Positions 12,801 through 26,500 of a DNA stretch of 64,000 bases are shown here, piece after piece. The stretch spans positions 4,402,001 to 4,466,000 of the forward strand of contig NC_064212.1 of the NCBI RefSeq assembly GCF_023101765.2, in the 5' to 3' direction. The stretch comes from Spodoptera frugiperda. Its lineage: Eukaryota > Arthropoda > Insecta > Lepidoptera > Noctuidae. The first letter of the stretch is position 1. The number at the start of each line of letters is the position of its first letter. A program made the position numbers and the translations under genes. The notes under the pieces are model-generated. The model had not been told where the DNA came from. It saw only the letters and a program-made list of their open reading frames with translations, and ran no database searches.

Positions 12801-15800
12801 TGCTAATAGACCGCTGGTGTAACGTGCGGTTTATGATTTTATGGCTCTTTTGATTTTGGAACGCGGGAATTAAATCGATGCTTTTTTAGAGCGATTGGTT
12901 TAATTTTTTTTTATCGTGTTGTCTGATTTTTTGTATTGGCCTTTTTCTGTTGTGAAAATTTTACGTAGGTACTTTTTTGAACCAGAAATCATATTCATAA
13001 TTGAATCAACGTCTTGAAGACAAAAAAATAACTTGTTAATTAAAAATATATATTCGGTAGATATTAATGAATACCAAAACCTCGTTAGCAAAAAATCCAA
13101 AGTCACTAACATTTCGAAACTTAATACATGACTAATGAGAAACCCTAAGTTGCGCTTATACTCATAGCATTACGACAAAAGGTGAGGGGTGGGCGGCAGC
13201 TCCTTCTAATTAAATGGTAAACTTTCATGAGCTCCCCCCTCCAGCGCCGCTAATTAATGCGCCCTCGGAAACCCGCTCGGACGTCTCGCCTTTGAATCTG
13301 AGACACTACATCACACGTGGAGACAACTCCTTCTCAAACCGCCTTGTATCAAATATCCGATACAGTTCTTAGCACTCTTCCCATAATCAAATAACATTTT
13401 TTAAAACCAAAATGGTCCGAACTTTCCTCCAATCTCAAGTATCAATGCGAACACGGCAATCCTTTTAGTAAGCGTTAAAAACTACGGCAGAGGAAGTCAA
13501 TCCGCGGGCAGGTGCCGGCCGTGCCCGCGGCCGCCTGCCGCCTGCCGCTCGCTAAACGTATTGTCGTGTACCGCTTCTGATGTGGTCGAAACTAAACCCC
13601 AACTACTTAATTGAAAACCGTAATAGAGAATCCAAATACACGGTATCCCTTTTGATCGCTATATTGGAGGTGCGATGCCAAATTAATTGATCGTCTCGTT
13701 AATGTGTCGCGTAATGGAATACGACTGTAGTGGATATCCGCTATTAAAATTATCCAACCCGCAGCCCCGAGTTTGAATGTATGAAATTTTCTCTGTAAAT
13801 AATTCTGAATTAATTCAAATCACTGTTAGTAATAAACGTCTGCGCTAGCGCCGCAGCATCTTCTGGGAGCTCGAAGAATACGGTAAAATGTTCCAAGTTT
13901 CTTCAAGCAATCAAGGCTTAATACCGTAGTGAAGTTTCAAGTTGGGAAATTATAGGGCGCGGGGTGAGACGCGGGCGGGGCGGACGTCCGCCGCGTGTCA
14001 TCTCGTAACATCAAAAATGCATTTAAATTCTGCGCAATAAAAAACAGCGGCGGGAAGTTTCACAGCGGCCCGGGGATTGAAGACGCCTGCCTCCAACCCG
14101 TGCGCTTTATAGCACTACACAATTCTGTCCACCCGCACTTTACACGATCCCCGATCTACTTACTAATAAAACTGTTTCATAATATAAATGTGCTACGAAC
14201 GAGACTGAGCAGGAACACAAGCGCTCGCCGCGTCAGGATTGTTAGTACAAGCAATTGCCTCATTGTATCGAAGAGTTCTCCCTACAAGAGCCTCAATAGC
14301 TCTCCGGAGCCCTCATTTCTTGTAGTTTAACTTTAGCAGTACAGTCACAGTGCTGCGTTCAACTTGTGGAAACTTTTCTGCAAACTATTTATCAAAGCTG
14401 TTATTCCTTTAACACATTGCTAGTTTGGACTGTGATTTGGTTTGACAATATTCATCAAATATCCTCGTTTTGTCATGGGTCGTTCATATAAAATGCCATT
14501 AAAAATTCCGTAAATTAAAAGTAAATAAATCCATGCACCTGTATTTATTGAATCTGCAGCGAGAGAAATATCAGGTGATAACTGTGGGACTCGCTCAAAA
14601 AAACTGAAGGAAAAATATTTTCCGTGTCCGGGCCGTTGTCGGGCCGGGCCGGGCTCCCCTCGGTCGACTTGATGCGATAATTAGCCCGCCCACTGTCGGA
14701 TAATTGCGGGATCCGATATTGTGCCGGACATTTCAAGAATTGTTTACAGACAACGATTTTAAGCGCTCCACTTTATTTCGAATTCGGTTCGGTGTTGATA
14801 TTTTGAAGTTTTAAGTTATGAGCACGTCTGCAAGTGATTTTTAAGGCTTGAATATGTGTTTGCCAATGATAAAATGAGTAATCTTTGGTAACAAAATAAA
14901 AACAACACCACATAAAGTTAATCCGAGGACAACAAATTACTTAAATCAAACCACGTAATAATATCAAAACACAGCCCTTCATTGAAACATTCAGTAATTA
15001 CAAGCACATTCCATTAACAGTTATAAATTGAATATTACAAAGGAACCGTCACAATAACGCACCCGCGCCGTAACAATAACACAAACTAATTACATTGTGA
15101 CGGGTATTCTTTCATTAGCGAAATGAAACGTGTCCGCCGCTCTGACCGAACCACCCTATCAATTACAAAGCGATGCAATTACATTCGGTACCTAATAAGC
15201 CACTTTATGGTACACGTGAAATACGACAATTTAACAGGAAATTAAAGTTGGTGCCGCAAACCACGGACGTCATTTCGCAATAGTTTGTCCAATTTATCAG
15301 TGTTGAGAGTCGTTAGGAAATAATCGTAATCGAAGCGAGCTCCGCGCTGAACAATATGGACCGATGTCGGCCTCTCTAATTGGCCCTTACCTGGAGCGCA
15401 CTCGAGAATGATAAAGCCCCCATTAGCCGCCCTATTATTTACCTACTCGTCATTAGCGTAGACTTCATTAGGATAACGAGATAACGGAGCCGGGACTCGA
15501 GTACTCAGCCCGTGCAGTATTTTTGGTGTTTTTGAGTGAAATTCGCGGAATTATGGGGAGCTAATAGATTCTGAGAAGACGGTTTACTTCGAACTTGATC
15601 TGAGTGGTAATGGAATGTTCTAGATTTAGTTGCTAATAGTTGTTCGGATCCTGCGTGTATTTTAATTCTAAACGGATTTAAGTTGACTGACCTCTGTACT
15701 GGTGTTCTGGTACTTAGTATTTTATGTTCACAGCTAATTATAATCATTATTTTTATTTTTCAAATTGACGCTACTTATTGACTTTGTTGCATATTGACAT

Positions 15801-18800
15801 TTAAAGCAACATTATTGGTATATGCACATTGATATTTATGCCGTTTAATTTTTAAATTAGTTTAAACAGCTTTTATTTAAAACCATTTTTAAATTAAATA
15901 TCAAGACTATGAAGTTTTTTGCTTTTGAGGTATTCGCCCACATATATAACATGGGGATATATTTTTAGACCTTCAGTCAGTTCATATTTAAACAAGTTTA
16001 ATAATACCTTTAATAAGTAAAAAGTTGTTTTTACTTGTGAGGTTAATTATCTTAATTTGAATACTCGATTGATTTTCAATATAACTACTAATAACAGAAG
16101 ATAAAGTCTAATTTGCTTCGATCTAGCTACTCGTGTGGAAGTGTAGGATAACAAGCCGCGTTGGGAAGGACGAACTAATTATTTCGTAGTATTCTATTTC
16201 CCGCACTCTGCATTACAAACCCAATAACAATATAAACAATACGCCAATAGGCATTAGGGAACCGATACCGACATTATGGCGCATGTATTATTAAGATCCA
16301 TATCAAACACGGGAAAAATGGATGCACCAGCAAAATGGATGCCGCACAAAAAACATACCGAATTTATTGTTAATTATAAAAGTCCGGCGCGGAACATTAA
16401 CGCAGAGATGCGATACCCAGATAGCAGCTCGTCTATTTATTTATTATTTAGATATCGGCCGGTGCGGTCACGACTCCATATTGTTTCGCTATAATGGCAT
16501 TAATGACCTCGGTTTAAAGTTGAAGTGTTAATTTGATTTAAAATTATGCTCCCGATTACAATCTTCACGTTCAACTTTCGCCCGAAGCTTTAATTACAGC
16601 GGTGATCCCCGATGGAGCCGGCGTGATATGCCCCCCTCGCGGTCATAACACAGCTCGATGCTAATAAAAGCTGGACGTTCACCACAGAGGCTAGTAAACC
16701 TCGTTGCAATGCAGCTTAATGTACGAGTTGACATTATAAAAGTTAGAATTAATGATTTTAATCTCATTCGCTTATTGCTGTATGTACGGTTTACGGGCAA
16801 TGTGTTTAGTGACAAATTATGCAAAGTGTTGCCCGTTTAATGCAAGATGCCAGCGCTATAGATGAGCTACCCACACTACCCACCTAGATTGTTATCGAGA
16901 TATTAAAAAACAATTGCACAACGAAGCCTTTCTGTACCTTTACGGTATATTTTCGTTTTAACTGAGTAAGTTCTAAAGTATTTTATTTTAAAATAAAAGA
17001 GTAAGATAAGGATCATAAACCTTTTATCGTGAACGCAGTAGTTAACTTAAATGAGCATTTTATATACAGTCTCTGTTTAACATACAATGGTGGCTAAGGG
17101 TTTTTCGAGAAAATTGCTACAGTAAACAACGAAGTAACGGTTGCATTTGATTCAAGTGTTGACGACCGCCAATGAAAGCTGAGACGCGGGTAAAGGGCAG
17201 GAACGGTGCGTGTTTCTTACTAATAAGTTACGAATCATTAAGTGTTACTGCTGCGTTAAATAGCTGCAGCTGATAACTGTACGCATCACTAATTGCCGTG
17301 TACCGTGAATTATGTACGTTTAAAAAAGTTCACTGTTCGCCTAATCCGTTCAACAAAACATAAAAGCGAAAAACTATTTTCAAACGCGACAGAATTGATG
17401 TCGTTAGAAGCGATTATACCAATTACGTTTGATAGGAACTTTAGTGAAAAGAAATGTGCTATATTTTTCCTGGAAAATAAGAATTGACGTATCGGGAGCG
17501 GGCCGCGGGGCGAGCGTCCGTGGACTGAGTTACGACCGCCGGTACTCGTAAACGTCACATTAATTAGCATGCCCACTAATGAGGAGTTATGGCGCTCTAA
17601 TGAGAGGACTTGTACTCGACGTATTTATTAACGTACGCCCAGCGACGGCCGCTCCGCCGCTAATCTGATAGATTTACGAAACCAACACATTTAGTCTTCC
17701 GAAGAAAATGTTGTTGTTTTAAAAGAAACGCAATCTTCGGCTCTAACTAAGAAACTGTAAGATAAATCAACCAAGTAAGGCTACGGTGACAACTTAATAA
17801 CATAATTAAACGCCTGACACAGCTCTAATTGCATGTAAGTGTCTGTGGATTTTTTGCTAAACAACTATGGTATTACTAAGGGTCAATCAAATGAGGCGAA
17901 TGAAATTTCTACCATAATTAGTGGAGAGCAGCTATTAGGAGATGAAGTTTTTCCATACAACCCGTTCCCGTGATTTAGATAAGTGTGATTCGATGTAATA
18001 CAAAACCGTGCGAAAGAACAAAGCGCGCGTTACCCCCACAATGGAGGGGTGAAAAAGACGTTAATAATATTCGTCAAAGCACTCTGGTTACATTAAATCA
18101 ATTTGCCCTTTCCGCGCGGTAAGTAGCGAACGGTGTAATTGATAAGTTGAAACCCTTGTACCGAGAAGGCTACAGTTTGGCACTGCCAACATTCTGCCTG
18201 AGTTTCCACGTCACGTGCTGCCATCTTTCTCCTCTTTTATACAAATGAAATCTGTGTTGGTGTATGTTTAGAAATACGAACTAACTGGACTTGAACACTT
18301 GATACGACATCTAAAACTTATATTGCTACGGCTGTTTTAAAGGCTTCGGGAACGTTTTGCAATTGAAACTTACTTTGAGAACAATTTTAGGGCTTAACGT
18401 TACATTTGGTTTTATTGATGGTATGCAAATCGACTTTCAGTTCGAATTAACTAAAGACATTAAGGACGTGGCGTTGCGTTAGGCTTAATTATTATTACAT
18501 TCTTAAACAATTATTTTGAGAATTCACCTTAGGTTTGTTATCCTCATTATTTCTCTTGGGTTTCCCAATTAGTTTGGGGTTAGGAATCTAGAACAGATAC
18601 CAATAACCTATAGGGAACAACTAGTGTCTGCCCTTTACAACCCTTCAATGCTGAATCCAAGTATCACATCTTTATTGATTCGAACTGATTTTTGACTCCT
18701 TTTTAACATTGTGTCGTAATAAGGATGACAAATAATGGGCAAAAGAGCAGACAGAAAGCTCTTGAACCAATAACCGCTTCGGACAGCACTCATTTAAATT

Positions 18801-20698
18801 AAAACATCAGATTGTTTTCAATGGACGATAACTGTAATTTGATGTCAGTTTATTTTCACATCCACGTACGATTGTTGTGGAAAAAATTAACGTTTTAAAC
18901 GTGGAGTTAATCGAGGGAAATGGTTCATTAATATTGGGATCAGGGGAAGTGGATGCAAACGTTGTGTAATCCCTCAACCGTGCGGCCATTTTTCATTGCA
19001 TTTATTTGTAGATGTTATTGTGATTGTGATCTGCTTATAATGTTTTCTCTTGGGAAATTTGTGTAATTTTTTATTTACTTATTTTACACTTTATGTACAT
19101 TGAAATAAAGGTGGACTTAATGCTAATTTGGCTTTCTCTATGACTGTTAGAGTATGCCAAACTTGAGGGTGATGCAGCAATTTTGTTAGTATGGATTTAT
19201 TTGACGGATTTAGTATTGGATTGCTACAGTTTTTGTATAAAATTATGTCTGTAAAGAGTCTTTGTCTTGGTTTTATTTGATTATACGTATCCTTTAATAA
19301 ACAGCCACATTCACACGATTCTCTGTCTCGTCCAAATATAAAAATTTGAATGCCAATAAAAAATATTAATTCTGAGTTTCAGAACCCCTTCACCTCATCA
19401 CCACAGGAGTCGATATCGATATCTTAAGGGTGGCCGTTATTTTTCCACACAGTCTATTGATTAAAACAAAGCAACAGTCCCATATCTTTTTCGAAATATT
19501 TAATTGAATGTAAAATCCCTCTCTTTGATACCGCGAGATTTTAGCTGCAAACGATGCCCCAAGTGGGAGCCCTAATTGTATTGCTCTATCAATATTTAAT
19601 CTGTAATCATGACGTGTATGTGTGTAACTGTATGTGCATGTGTGTTTGTATGTATGAATGGTAGCATCATAAAGGAGTGCACCGGAACAGATCGCACGAC
19701 AATATCCTAATTCACTCGCGCGAATGTAATCCATTAGTGTTCCCTCCTCAGGGCACACCGCCCCCCTACCCCGTCACACCCCCGCACCAGTCTGTCATTC
19801 ATAAACCTCCATATAATTTGTATTGGCACATGTTTCATATGACTAATGGACGAGGGCACATTAAATATAAAAACGACGTACTGCTTATTGCTGTTTACAA
19901 AACTGAAACAAATTTTTATTTTGAAATATATGAGACGAACGTGTACAGAGAAATTCTTGGGAAGGATGAATTGGAGTCAGACACAGGTACGTTAGTTATT
20001 CTAAAAGGTCTGGCTCTTTATAATGTAATGTAATCCGAATTTGTCTTTCACTCGCTGCTCTTACGCATGTTTAAGGATCATTTACTAATGAAAAAAGCTA
20101 CGCCTTCAAATGTATGTGTCATTACATTAATGCTCTTACTTTTATGATGTTTCGTACTTATAAATCTTATGAATATGGAATTTAGTTGTGACTGAGTCGA
20201 TTTTAACTGGCTGGTAAAAGGTTATTAGATTTCGAAACATAAGTTGTGTAGAAGGTTGTTTAATATTTTCTAGTGTTGAAAAACATAACTTTAAACAATG
20301 AAAAAAAGGCAACACTTAAAAAAGAATTTACACATATAATTGCTAATTTTAAACCACTAGAGTCATTTAAGGCAGATGTGGCTTGTCCAAAAAAACCTAC
20401 ACATTACCTGCTTAATTTAAAAATTTATAATAACCATAATTATGATCCTCGTTTTAAACACGTTGGCCTCATAATGCGGTGTTTTTTATTATAAGCGTTA
20501 TAATAAAATTAAAGTTAATAAGTGTAGTGGTCGCCGCAAGAGGTAGGTTTTTTCTTTTAATTATATTATTATATCGAGTCTATTAAATGCAAGGAGACCG
20601 CATCGGATACAACTTCTTTCAACTTTCTTATTAATATTTATATTATGATAATTATATTTATTGTGTTTAGCATTGGGTTTTGATTACATTTATTTCTT
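9852..20698. other. Gene-free stretch with regulatory-looking blocks
   Basis: I see no supported coding exon on either strand. Repeat-poor, GC-balanced blocks rich in TAATTA/ATTAAT cores appear at roughly 10780-11240, 13180-14130, 15180-15490, 16170-16850 and 17490-17690, separated by AT-rich filler. A TG-rich microsatellite-like run lies near 19612-19662. The longest open frames (for example 19390-19758 minus, 19677-20033 plus) have no splice context and AT-rich, uninformative translations. The blocks would fit enhancers of LMO4 or of the orphan-exon gene, by inference. Confidence 0.4.
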
Positions 20699-20890
20699 TA
20701 TCAGCTTTTTTTTAGGGGGAAATCATCCAATGGCTTTCAAACTCCTACTGACTAAAAACAAGCCCGTTTCTTCTCCTGCTCTTCGAGTCGGAACCCCGGC
20801 AACCCGTTTAGGTCTTCCGTGGCTCCGCATTGGGCATCAGCCCTATTGGCTCCATCTGTAGTGGTCTGATAGCTCTTTTAGGGTGGTTGG
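20699..20890 (+). repeat. Lepidopteran interspersed repeat, family A, copy 2 with internal deletion
   Basis: Runs from TATCAGCTTTTTTTTAGGGG through 'AAATCATCCAATGGCTT', 'ACTGACTAAAAACAAGCCCG', 'GAGTCGGAACCCCGGCAACC', 'GGGCATCAGCCCTATTGGC' and 'GTGGTCTGATAGCTCTTTTA'. Compared with copy 1 at 9680-9851 it has lost the GGCGAGGCGAGAGGGAGTG block between the CCAATGGCTT and ACTGACTAAA parts, but it extends further at the 3' end. No coding capacity. Confidence 0.85.
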
Positions 20891-22840
20891 ATGCGGAAGG
20901 CAAAGCGATGGTGTATTGTAGCAGGACCACAAAGATTTGATGATAAAGGTTCATAACAGAGGCAGAAATGATGATTGAAAGATGCCTCTAACTCTACTTG
21001 CTTAAAGTTTGCTATACGATAAAGGTACCTCTGCCAATGCATTTGTGAAATATTATTTACTTTTTTCCACATATTACTTTTTACATAACATGTGTGTGTA
21101 ATACTGTTTCGAATTTAGTTCAGCGGATAAAAAAATATCTAGGACATTTAATTTTATTTCGAGTTTAAACGAATTACAAATCTTCTAGGAAATAATTGTT
21201 TTGACAATCCGTATCCGACCTCCTTCTCAATTCAAGGAAAATAAAAATACACAGACAGACAGTCTTTATAATTTCCGTAACATGTAGAGATTTGGACAGT
21301 GTATATTATAGTATCAAGCGGTTTCTTTGTGTAGATTTGATACGTGACAAGTTGTAAGGAATAGTATAGAAAATGTTTGTAGGAAATGTTACTCATGCTA
21401 AAATTTTTAGTTGAACTTTAGAATCGTGAATGCAATGCAGTGTACATATTTACATTGGTATCTAATGTTTCAGAGAAATATCACATTAAAACCAAACAGT
21501 AAACAGCTTATAATAAAGAGACTTCAAAAAAGACATACGTATATCTAAATGCCTTTCCCCGAATCTTTCGAATCAGTAAAAAAAAGCGTGTATTTTGTTG
21601 AAATTTTCATCCATTAAACGTGTGCTCTTTCCGTAGCTTTAATACACTTAGGTACTGGCTGCGTTTTCACAAAAATTAAAGAAAGTAATCAGTGGAATTA
21701 CGGTGGCTACTAAAATATGTATTCGTCATAAAAGTATGCGCCGACTTCTGTCGAGGATAAATATTCATTATGACGGATCGTGTAGCGTTTTAGCGGGATT
21801 AAACGCTATTAACCGGCGTCGCTATGCTCTTAGCTAAATCAATCGGGTAGAGTATCTGTGTTGTTATGTATTCTGTGTAACAATGTGCTCGCCACTTCTA
21901 GAGGGCAATTACTTAAAATCCTTGTGAATTGTTAAAGTTTTTCGCTCTTTGTGGCTCGTTGATGTGTTTTTGTTCGCTTATTATCACTGTATTGGCGGTT
22001 TCATTTGCTTTTGTGCCTGTGTTAACATTATTGCAATGTAGAGGAATGAATGAATTGCTCTGGGGTCTTATTTAAACTTGAGATATTGATCGATTTTGTT
22101 TTTATACTTTTATGAATGCTTGTTTAGTAGGTATCGTGTGCTAAAGTCTAATGTATGCCGTCAACCCCTTTAATTAACTTAGGTACAATGTTCCGAAAAA
22201 CATAATACCATACAACCTAGATTAAAATCTCCTTACTAAGAACAATTTTTGAGAAGCTTGTTTGTTATAATGAGCTTATTAATATTCAAAATAAAGTCTG
22301 TTATAAAAGTGGAATGTCATGGGGAGGGAATTTTACGCGTGTTTTATTATAATAAACAAAAATATAAAGTGATGTACGTCTAATCTGTGTGAAGACGTGT
22401 TGTCGCGTCGGCGACGGCGTCGTCACTCAATATGTATGAGCGGTTGTAAACACCAATGCGGGGGTTCGCTTCATCCGGCTGAGAGCTCTCATTCGCCTCT
22501 AATTAATTACTCAACTCAGTTTCAATTAAATTAACTCGAGATCGGGGCATCGACACGCAACGAATCGATGCCAGCCGCGATTCGATTAAGATCGTTAATA
22601 TCGATTAATTTTACTCGTTAGTTATCAATAAAGTTATTAAAGCGAGCGACGGAACCCCTACGTAAACATTGCAGGTGCATGTTCGTGTTCATGCAAAAAA
22701 TATTGTTTCGTGATGTTATTAATTGGGAAAATGAATGTGCAGTTAGATAAATGATAGGTAATCGATATTTGTGGTTGACAAACGAATTAAGTCATTAGGA
22801 GTGGATGTTTATAAAGTTGAAAATTGTTTGATGAGGTGTC
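20891..22840. other. Gene-free stretch
   Basis: No supported exon. Near 21770-21840 and 22380-22680 the sequence is GC-balanced, with ATTAAC, TAATTAATTA and several ATCGAT-type words, and may be regulatory. The rest is AT-rich with nothing recognisable. Confidence 0.4.
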
Positions 22841-22850
22841 GTGACGTCAC
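22841..22850. promoter_or_regulatory. Perfect palindromic CRE (GTGACGTCAC)
   Basis: A full 10-bp palindrome containing the TGACGTCA cAMP-response-element core. CREB/ATF and related bZIP proteins bind this word. Occupancy here is unknown, and a single site can occur by chance. Confidence 0.35.
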
Positions 22851-23004
22851 GCGATGTACGCAGTCCAAGTTATTTTGCGGATATCGTTATTCTTCGGTAC
22901 TTGTTCGGTACGTGACTTGTTGAGGCAGCTATAAATGTCATGTCTTTGGGCCTCTGCAGAGACAAAAAAGTAAAACTCCATGTAGTTTTTATTAAAATTA
23001 TAAC

Positions 23005-23137
23005 CATCACTACATAGTATAAAACAAAGTCGCTTTTTCTGTCTGTCAAATGCGCAACGGATTTTAATGCGGTTTTTTAATAGATAGAGTGATTTAAGAG
23101 GAAGAATTATATGTACAATACATACATAATATATTAC
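23005..23137 (+). repeat. Lepidopteran interspersed repeat, family B
   Basis: Contains 'ACTACATAGTATAAAACAAA', 'GTCGCTTTTTCTGTCTGTC', 'GCGCAACGGATTTTAATGCG', 'TTAATAGATAGAGTGATTTA' and 'ACAATACATACATAATATAT'. This order of phrases is a widespread moth repeat that I recognise from memory. It is non-coding and its class is uncertain. Confidence 0.75.
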
Positions 23138-23467
23138 CATTGCACCACTAGTTATTTGATAATGTACGAATGTTTAGCGGTCAATGTGTAAATTAATAAC
23201 ACCTGTAACTGCATTTAAAGTTATTTCAACGCAAATAACGTTAACATCAAAACTATTAATTAAACTTTAAACTTTAGAAACTCACTGCGTAACTAGTTAG
23301 TTATTTACACTGCAAATTAATATGAGATTCTAGGTATTATTAGGTATATTGCAACAGGGATGATTCTCCTTATTTCTTACAGGTAAAATGCTGTGTTTAG
23401 TGATTTATTATTCCTGTTTTAATAGAGATTAGTATTTTTAAAGCTGATTTTTTTATACTTAATAGAA

Positions 23468-23525
23468 TCGCGCTTGGTCACCATCTCACCTGGTGGTAAG
23501 CGATGATGTGGCCGATGATGGAACG
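23468..23525 (-). repeat. LINE 3'-tail fragment
   Basis: On the minus strand it reads 'CATCGCTTACCACCAGGTGA' followed by GATGGTGACC. This resembles the 3' untranslated end of moth CR1/Jockey-like LINEs and is a cousin of the plus-strand tail at 28970-29050, with which it shares CGCTTACCAnCAGGTGA. Only a short end survives. Confidence 0.65.
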
Positions 23526-26500
23526 ATGGCTTGATTTATTTAATCTACATAATATAATCTACTTTTCACGAGTTATGTTACTTGTCCTAATTAATAGGCA
23601 ATGGATCGAACCCGGTACACTTTTTACTGACATCGTTAATATTTTTTATAGTTTCTATGAAAATATAGAAACAGTCCTGGTAACTTTTCTTGTTCTTAAA
23701 ATGTTCTTCAAATTCCTATTACTCGTAGCTTTTGCCAAACTGGTCAGTCACTGACTCAGTGGTTGTAGCTTGTAGCTTGACTGACACCGTCCAGTGCTGC
23801 CATCTACTGTCTAACTTCATGTATTGACACTTGTGCTTGACACACTTCGAAGCCACTTCAGGGTTAAATGGCATAAATCTGGTGTTTCTTAGTAGAGTAG
23901 AGATTTTTGAAGCTGATTGAAGGAAGTGAAGATGTTTATTTAATACTTTTGGTTCAAAGTAAAGCAAAAGCTGCGTTGTTATTTAATATTGAACTATAAA
24001 ATCAAAGCATTAAAACACCTTTTTAATAATTATGCTTTGATAATAGTCAAATGTAGCATTCGTTAAGCTTTCAGCAAAGCATCAACGACAGACATTAAAA
24101 ATCCCGACAAAATAGTTAACTAACTACAGTCAAACGACTACGTAATCGTAACTGTCGCAGTTAAAGCTTAAAACTCATTATAAATGTTACTATGACGCTT
24201 TTGATACATCAACTTATTTGTATCTCAAACACGAAGTAACACTAAAACTAAATTGGCCACTCGAAACTAGTTGAACCGAGTTTAAAACTGCGCCCTTAGC
24301 GGGGAGGGGCGTTTTAATTACGGCGTTTAAGTAAAAGCGACGCTACGTCTAGTCTAGCTAGCTGCATTACACAGATTCAGCCACCAAAAGCCTTCCACTT
24401 AGCTAATGAAACATGTTCGCGTATAGTGTTTTAAGCGTCGTCGCAGCCGAGGGCCGCACCGTGCCGACTGCGCATTGTGAGCCGCCCGCCGCCCGCCACC
24501 GGCTTCGGTGGACTCGTCTCCGCAAATCCTCATTTACTTGCATTATTTTAATGGAACTATTGTGGGCGGATGTCCTTTGTCGCGTGCGGATGCGGATCCG
24601 GCGCACCGGGCTGTGGGAAATGTGCCGGTGCATAAGTGCATCACCGCTCTGCCCCAAATTGTACCGCCGATCCCAAATTAAATGGCAGAAAGCTCTGTTT
24701 CAATTTAGCAGATTTGAATAGTCGCTCAAATTGTGAAGTCACCGCGGTCTCGGTTTATTGTACGCGAAATGCTCAAGTATAAAATAGAGAAAAGAAATAA
24801 CAAGGTATCCATTTAACTAATTAAGTGGGGCGAGTCGGTTTCGAGGTCACGCAGCGCGTCCGCAGAGAAATCCCACGGACCTCTAATAACTGGCTTCCCT
24901 AATAAGCTAAGAGGTTGTCTTACTCGTATAAAAATGCAATCGGCGGAGCGAAGGCCCGGCGACGTCGTTGAAACTTTTCAAATTTTCCACCAGCCCGACG
25001 GTATTAATTTTAAATTAGAGCCAGAAACGTAAATTGTCTCCACATGTGAACGACTCGCGTTAATTAAAGTTTTCTTTATACTTGCATGTTTTATTCTAAT
25101 GTATTAAGCATTCAGCTTTATGTTAGGTCATAAATCAGGTTTTGTGGTCGCTTTATTTGTATTATACAGCAGACTAATGAGTCAGTGAGCTTTTAGCGTG
25201 TACTTTAATAAGTAATATAGTTGCTGTCTGTTACTGCAAAGAAACAAAGATTTAATTTCGATAATGGAGTATTAATTTCGTGTCGTATCCCCACTGTAGG
25301 CACGCGCTCGGTTAGGCCGGGCACACACGGGCGACTGCCACTTAACATGGTCAGGTCGTGACTGAGTTACGAGCGGTATGGTTCATAATGTCGGTCTCGC
25401 GAGTGGCCACGAGCTGTTTCACACGACTGACCGTATGATTTTTCGTGATCACAGAGCGCACAGCTCCGAGGGGCGGGTGGCGAGTGTGCGCTAAGCCTTA
25501 GTGTCACGACGTGATTAATTTCTAAACCTCCTGACGCCTTAACTACCTTCGTAATAACTAAACTAGACACGAACCCAAGCCCAATGAATAAATTAAATAC
25601 TAATTTCTTGACATACTTTGTTTGAAGCGGATTGCCTTGCGAGTAATTACGGTTATATTTTTATTAAGGTTCTGTACCTAAAGCGAAAGTAACATTTCAT
25701 CAAAAATTTAAGGGAGAGTATTTTCATTAATTTTTGGTTCTTTGTTCGAAGTTTAGACAGTGTAATTTTGTTTATTTTACTATGTACAATCTATAGTCGA
25801 GGAGTTGACTAATAAACCAGTTAGAAGTAGTTTTTACTTGAGCATTTGATTTATGAGTGGCGACGTGGAAACATAAATGAGGATTGTTAATACAAGTTTA
25901 ATGAGTGAGCCAGCAAAAACAGTGTAATTACAAGAGCACATTGTAGCACTCACTTAAAACATTTCCAACGAATGAACCCTTCCTTCAACAAGCCATAAAA
26001 TTCTCAGTATTTTTTTAAACCACAGATAATTACACACGTAACACAAGTATCGATCTAAATTGTTTATTTTTTACAGCGTCAGTTGAAACGAGTAATTAGT
26101 GTGGGAGTGATTAGAGGTGAGAGCAGCTGATCGGCCGCGGCACGCAACACTAGCGGGTTCGATGCCCGACCTGCTCTCACGAAGGGCGCTCGATCAAACT
26201 ACCTTGAATAAAATCATAATGTAAACAACCCCTTCTACTTACTTTGTAAAGAAAAATTAACGAAGAGTAAATTGGCCGTGATTATTGAAATAACAGGCGC
26301 TGGGGCTCTGAGCTTACAGGAGACATTTAATATCGACGAACAAAATATTAAAAACCATGCGAAAATTATGCGTAATTGTTTTACTTGCAGAAGTTGCATG
26401 TAAATGTCGATGCAATTATAGTCTCACTGCAACTGGAGAGTACTTAAGTACCAGTACCTCGTGTCCAGTATTTGTTTATAAATATTTTCGGTTCTGTTTC

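Noticed and set aside
19390..19758. 122-codon minus-strand frame, longest in the window
   Set aside because: Low-complexity His/Thr/Tyr from a TG-rich microsatellite-like run; no family resemblance.
23590..23622. Minus-strand GGTTCGATCC suggesting a tRNA
   Set aside because: Only the B box is present; more likely a SINE remnant or chance.
24403..24721. Overlapping frames of 84 and 102 codons on opposite strands
   Set aside because: Stop-poor because the patch is GC-rich; neither translation shows a domain or splice signals.
26130..26180. GGTTCGATGCC, a B-box-like word suggesting a tRNA
   Set aside because: No acceptor stem, anticodon stem or A box can be arranged around it.
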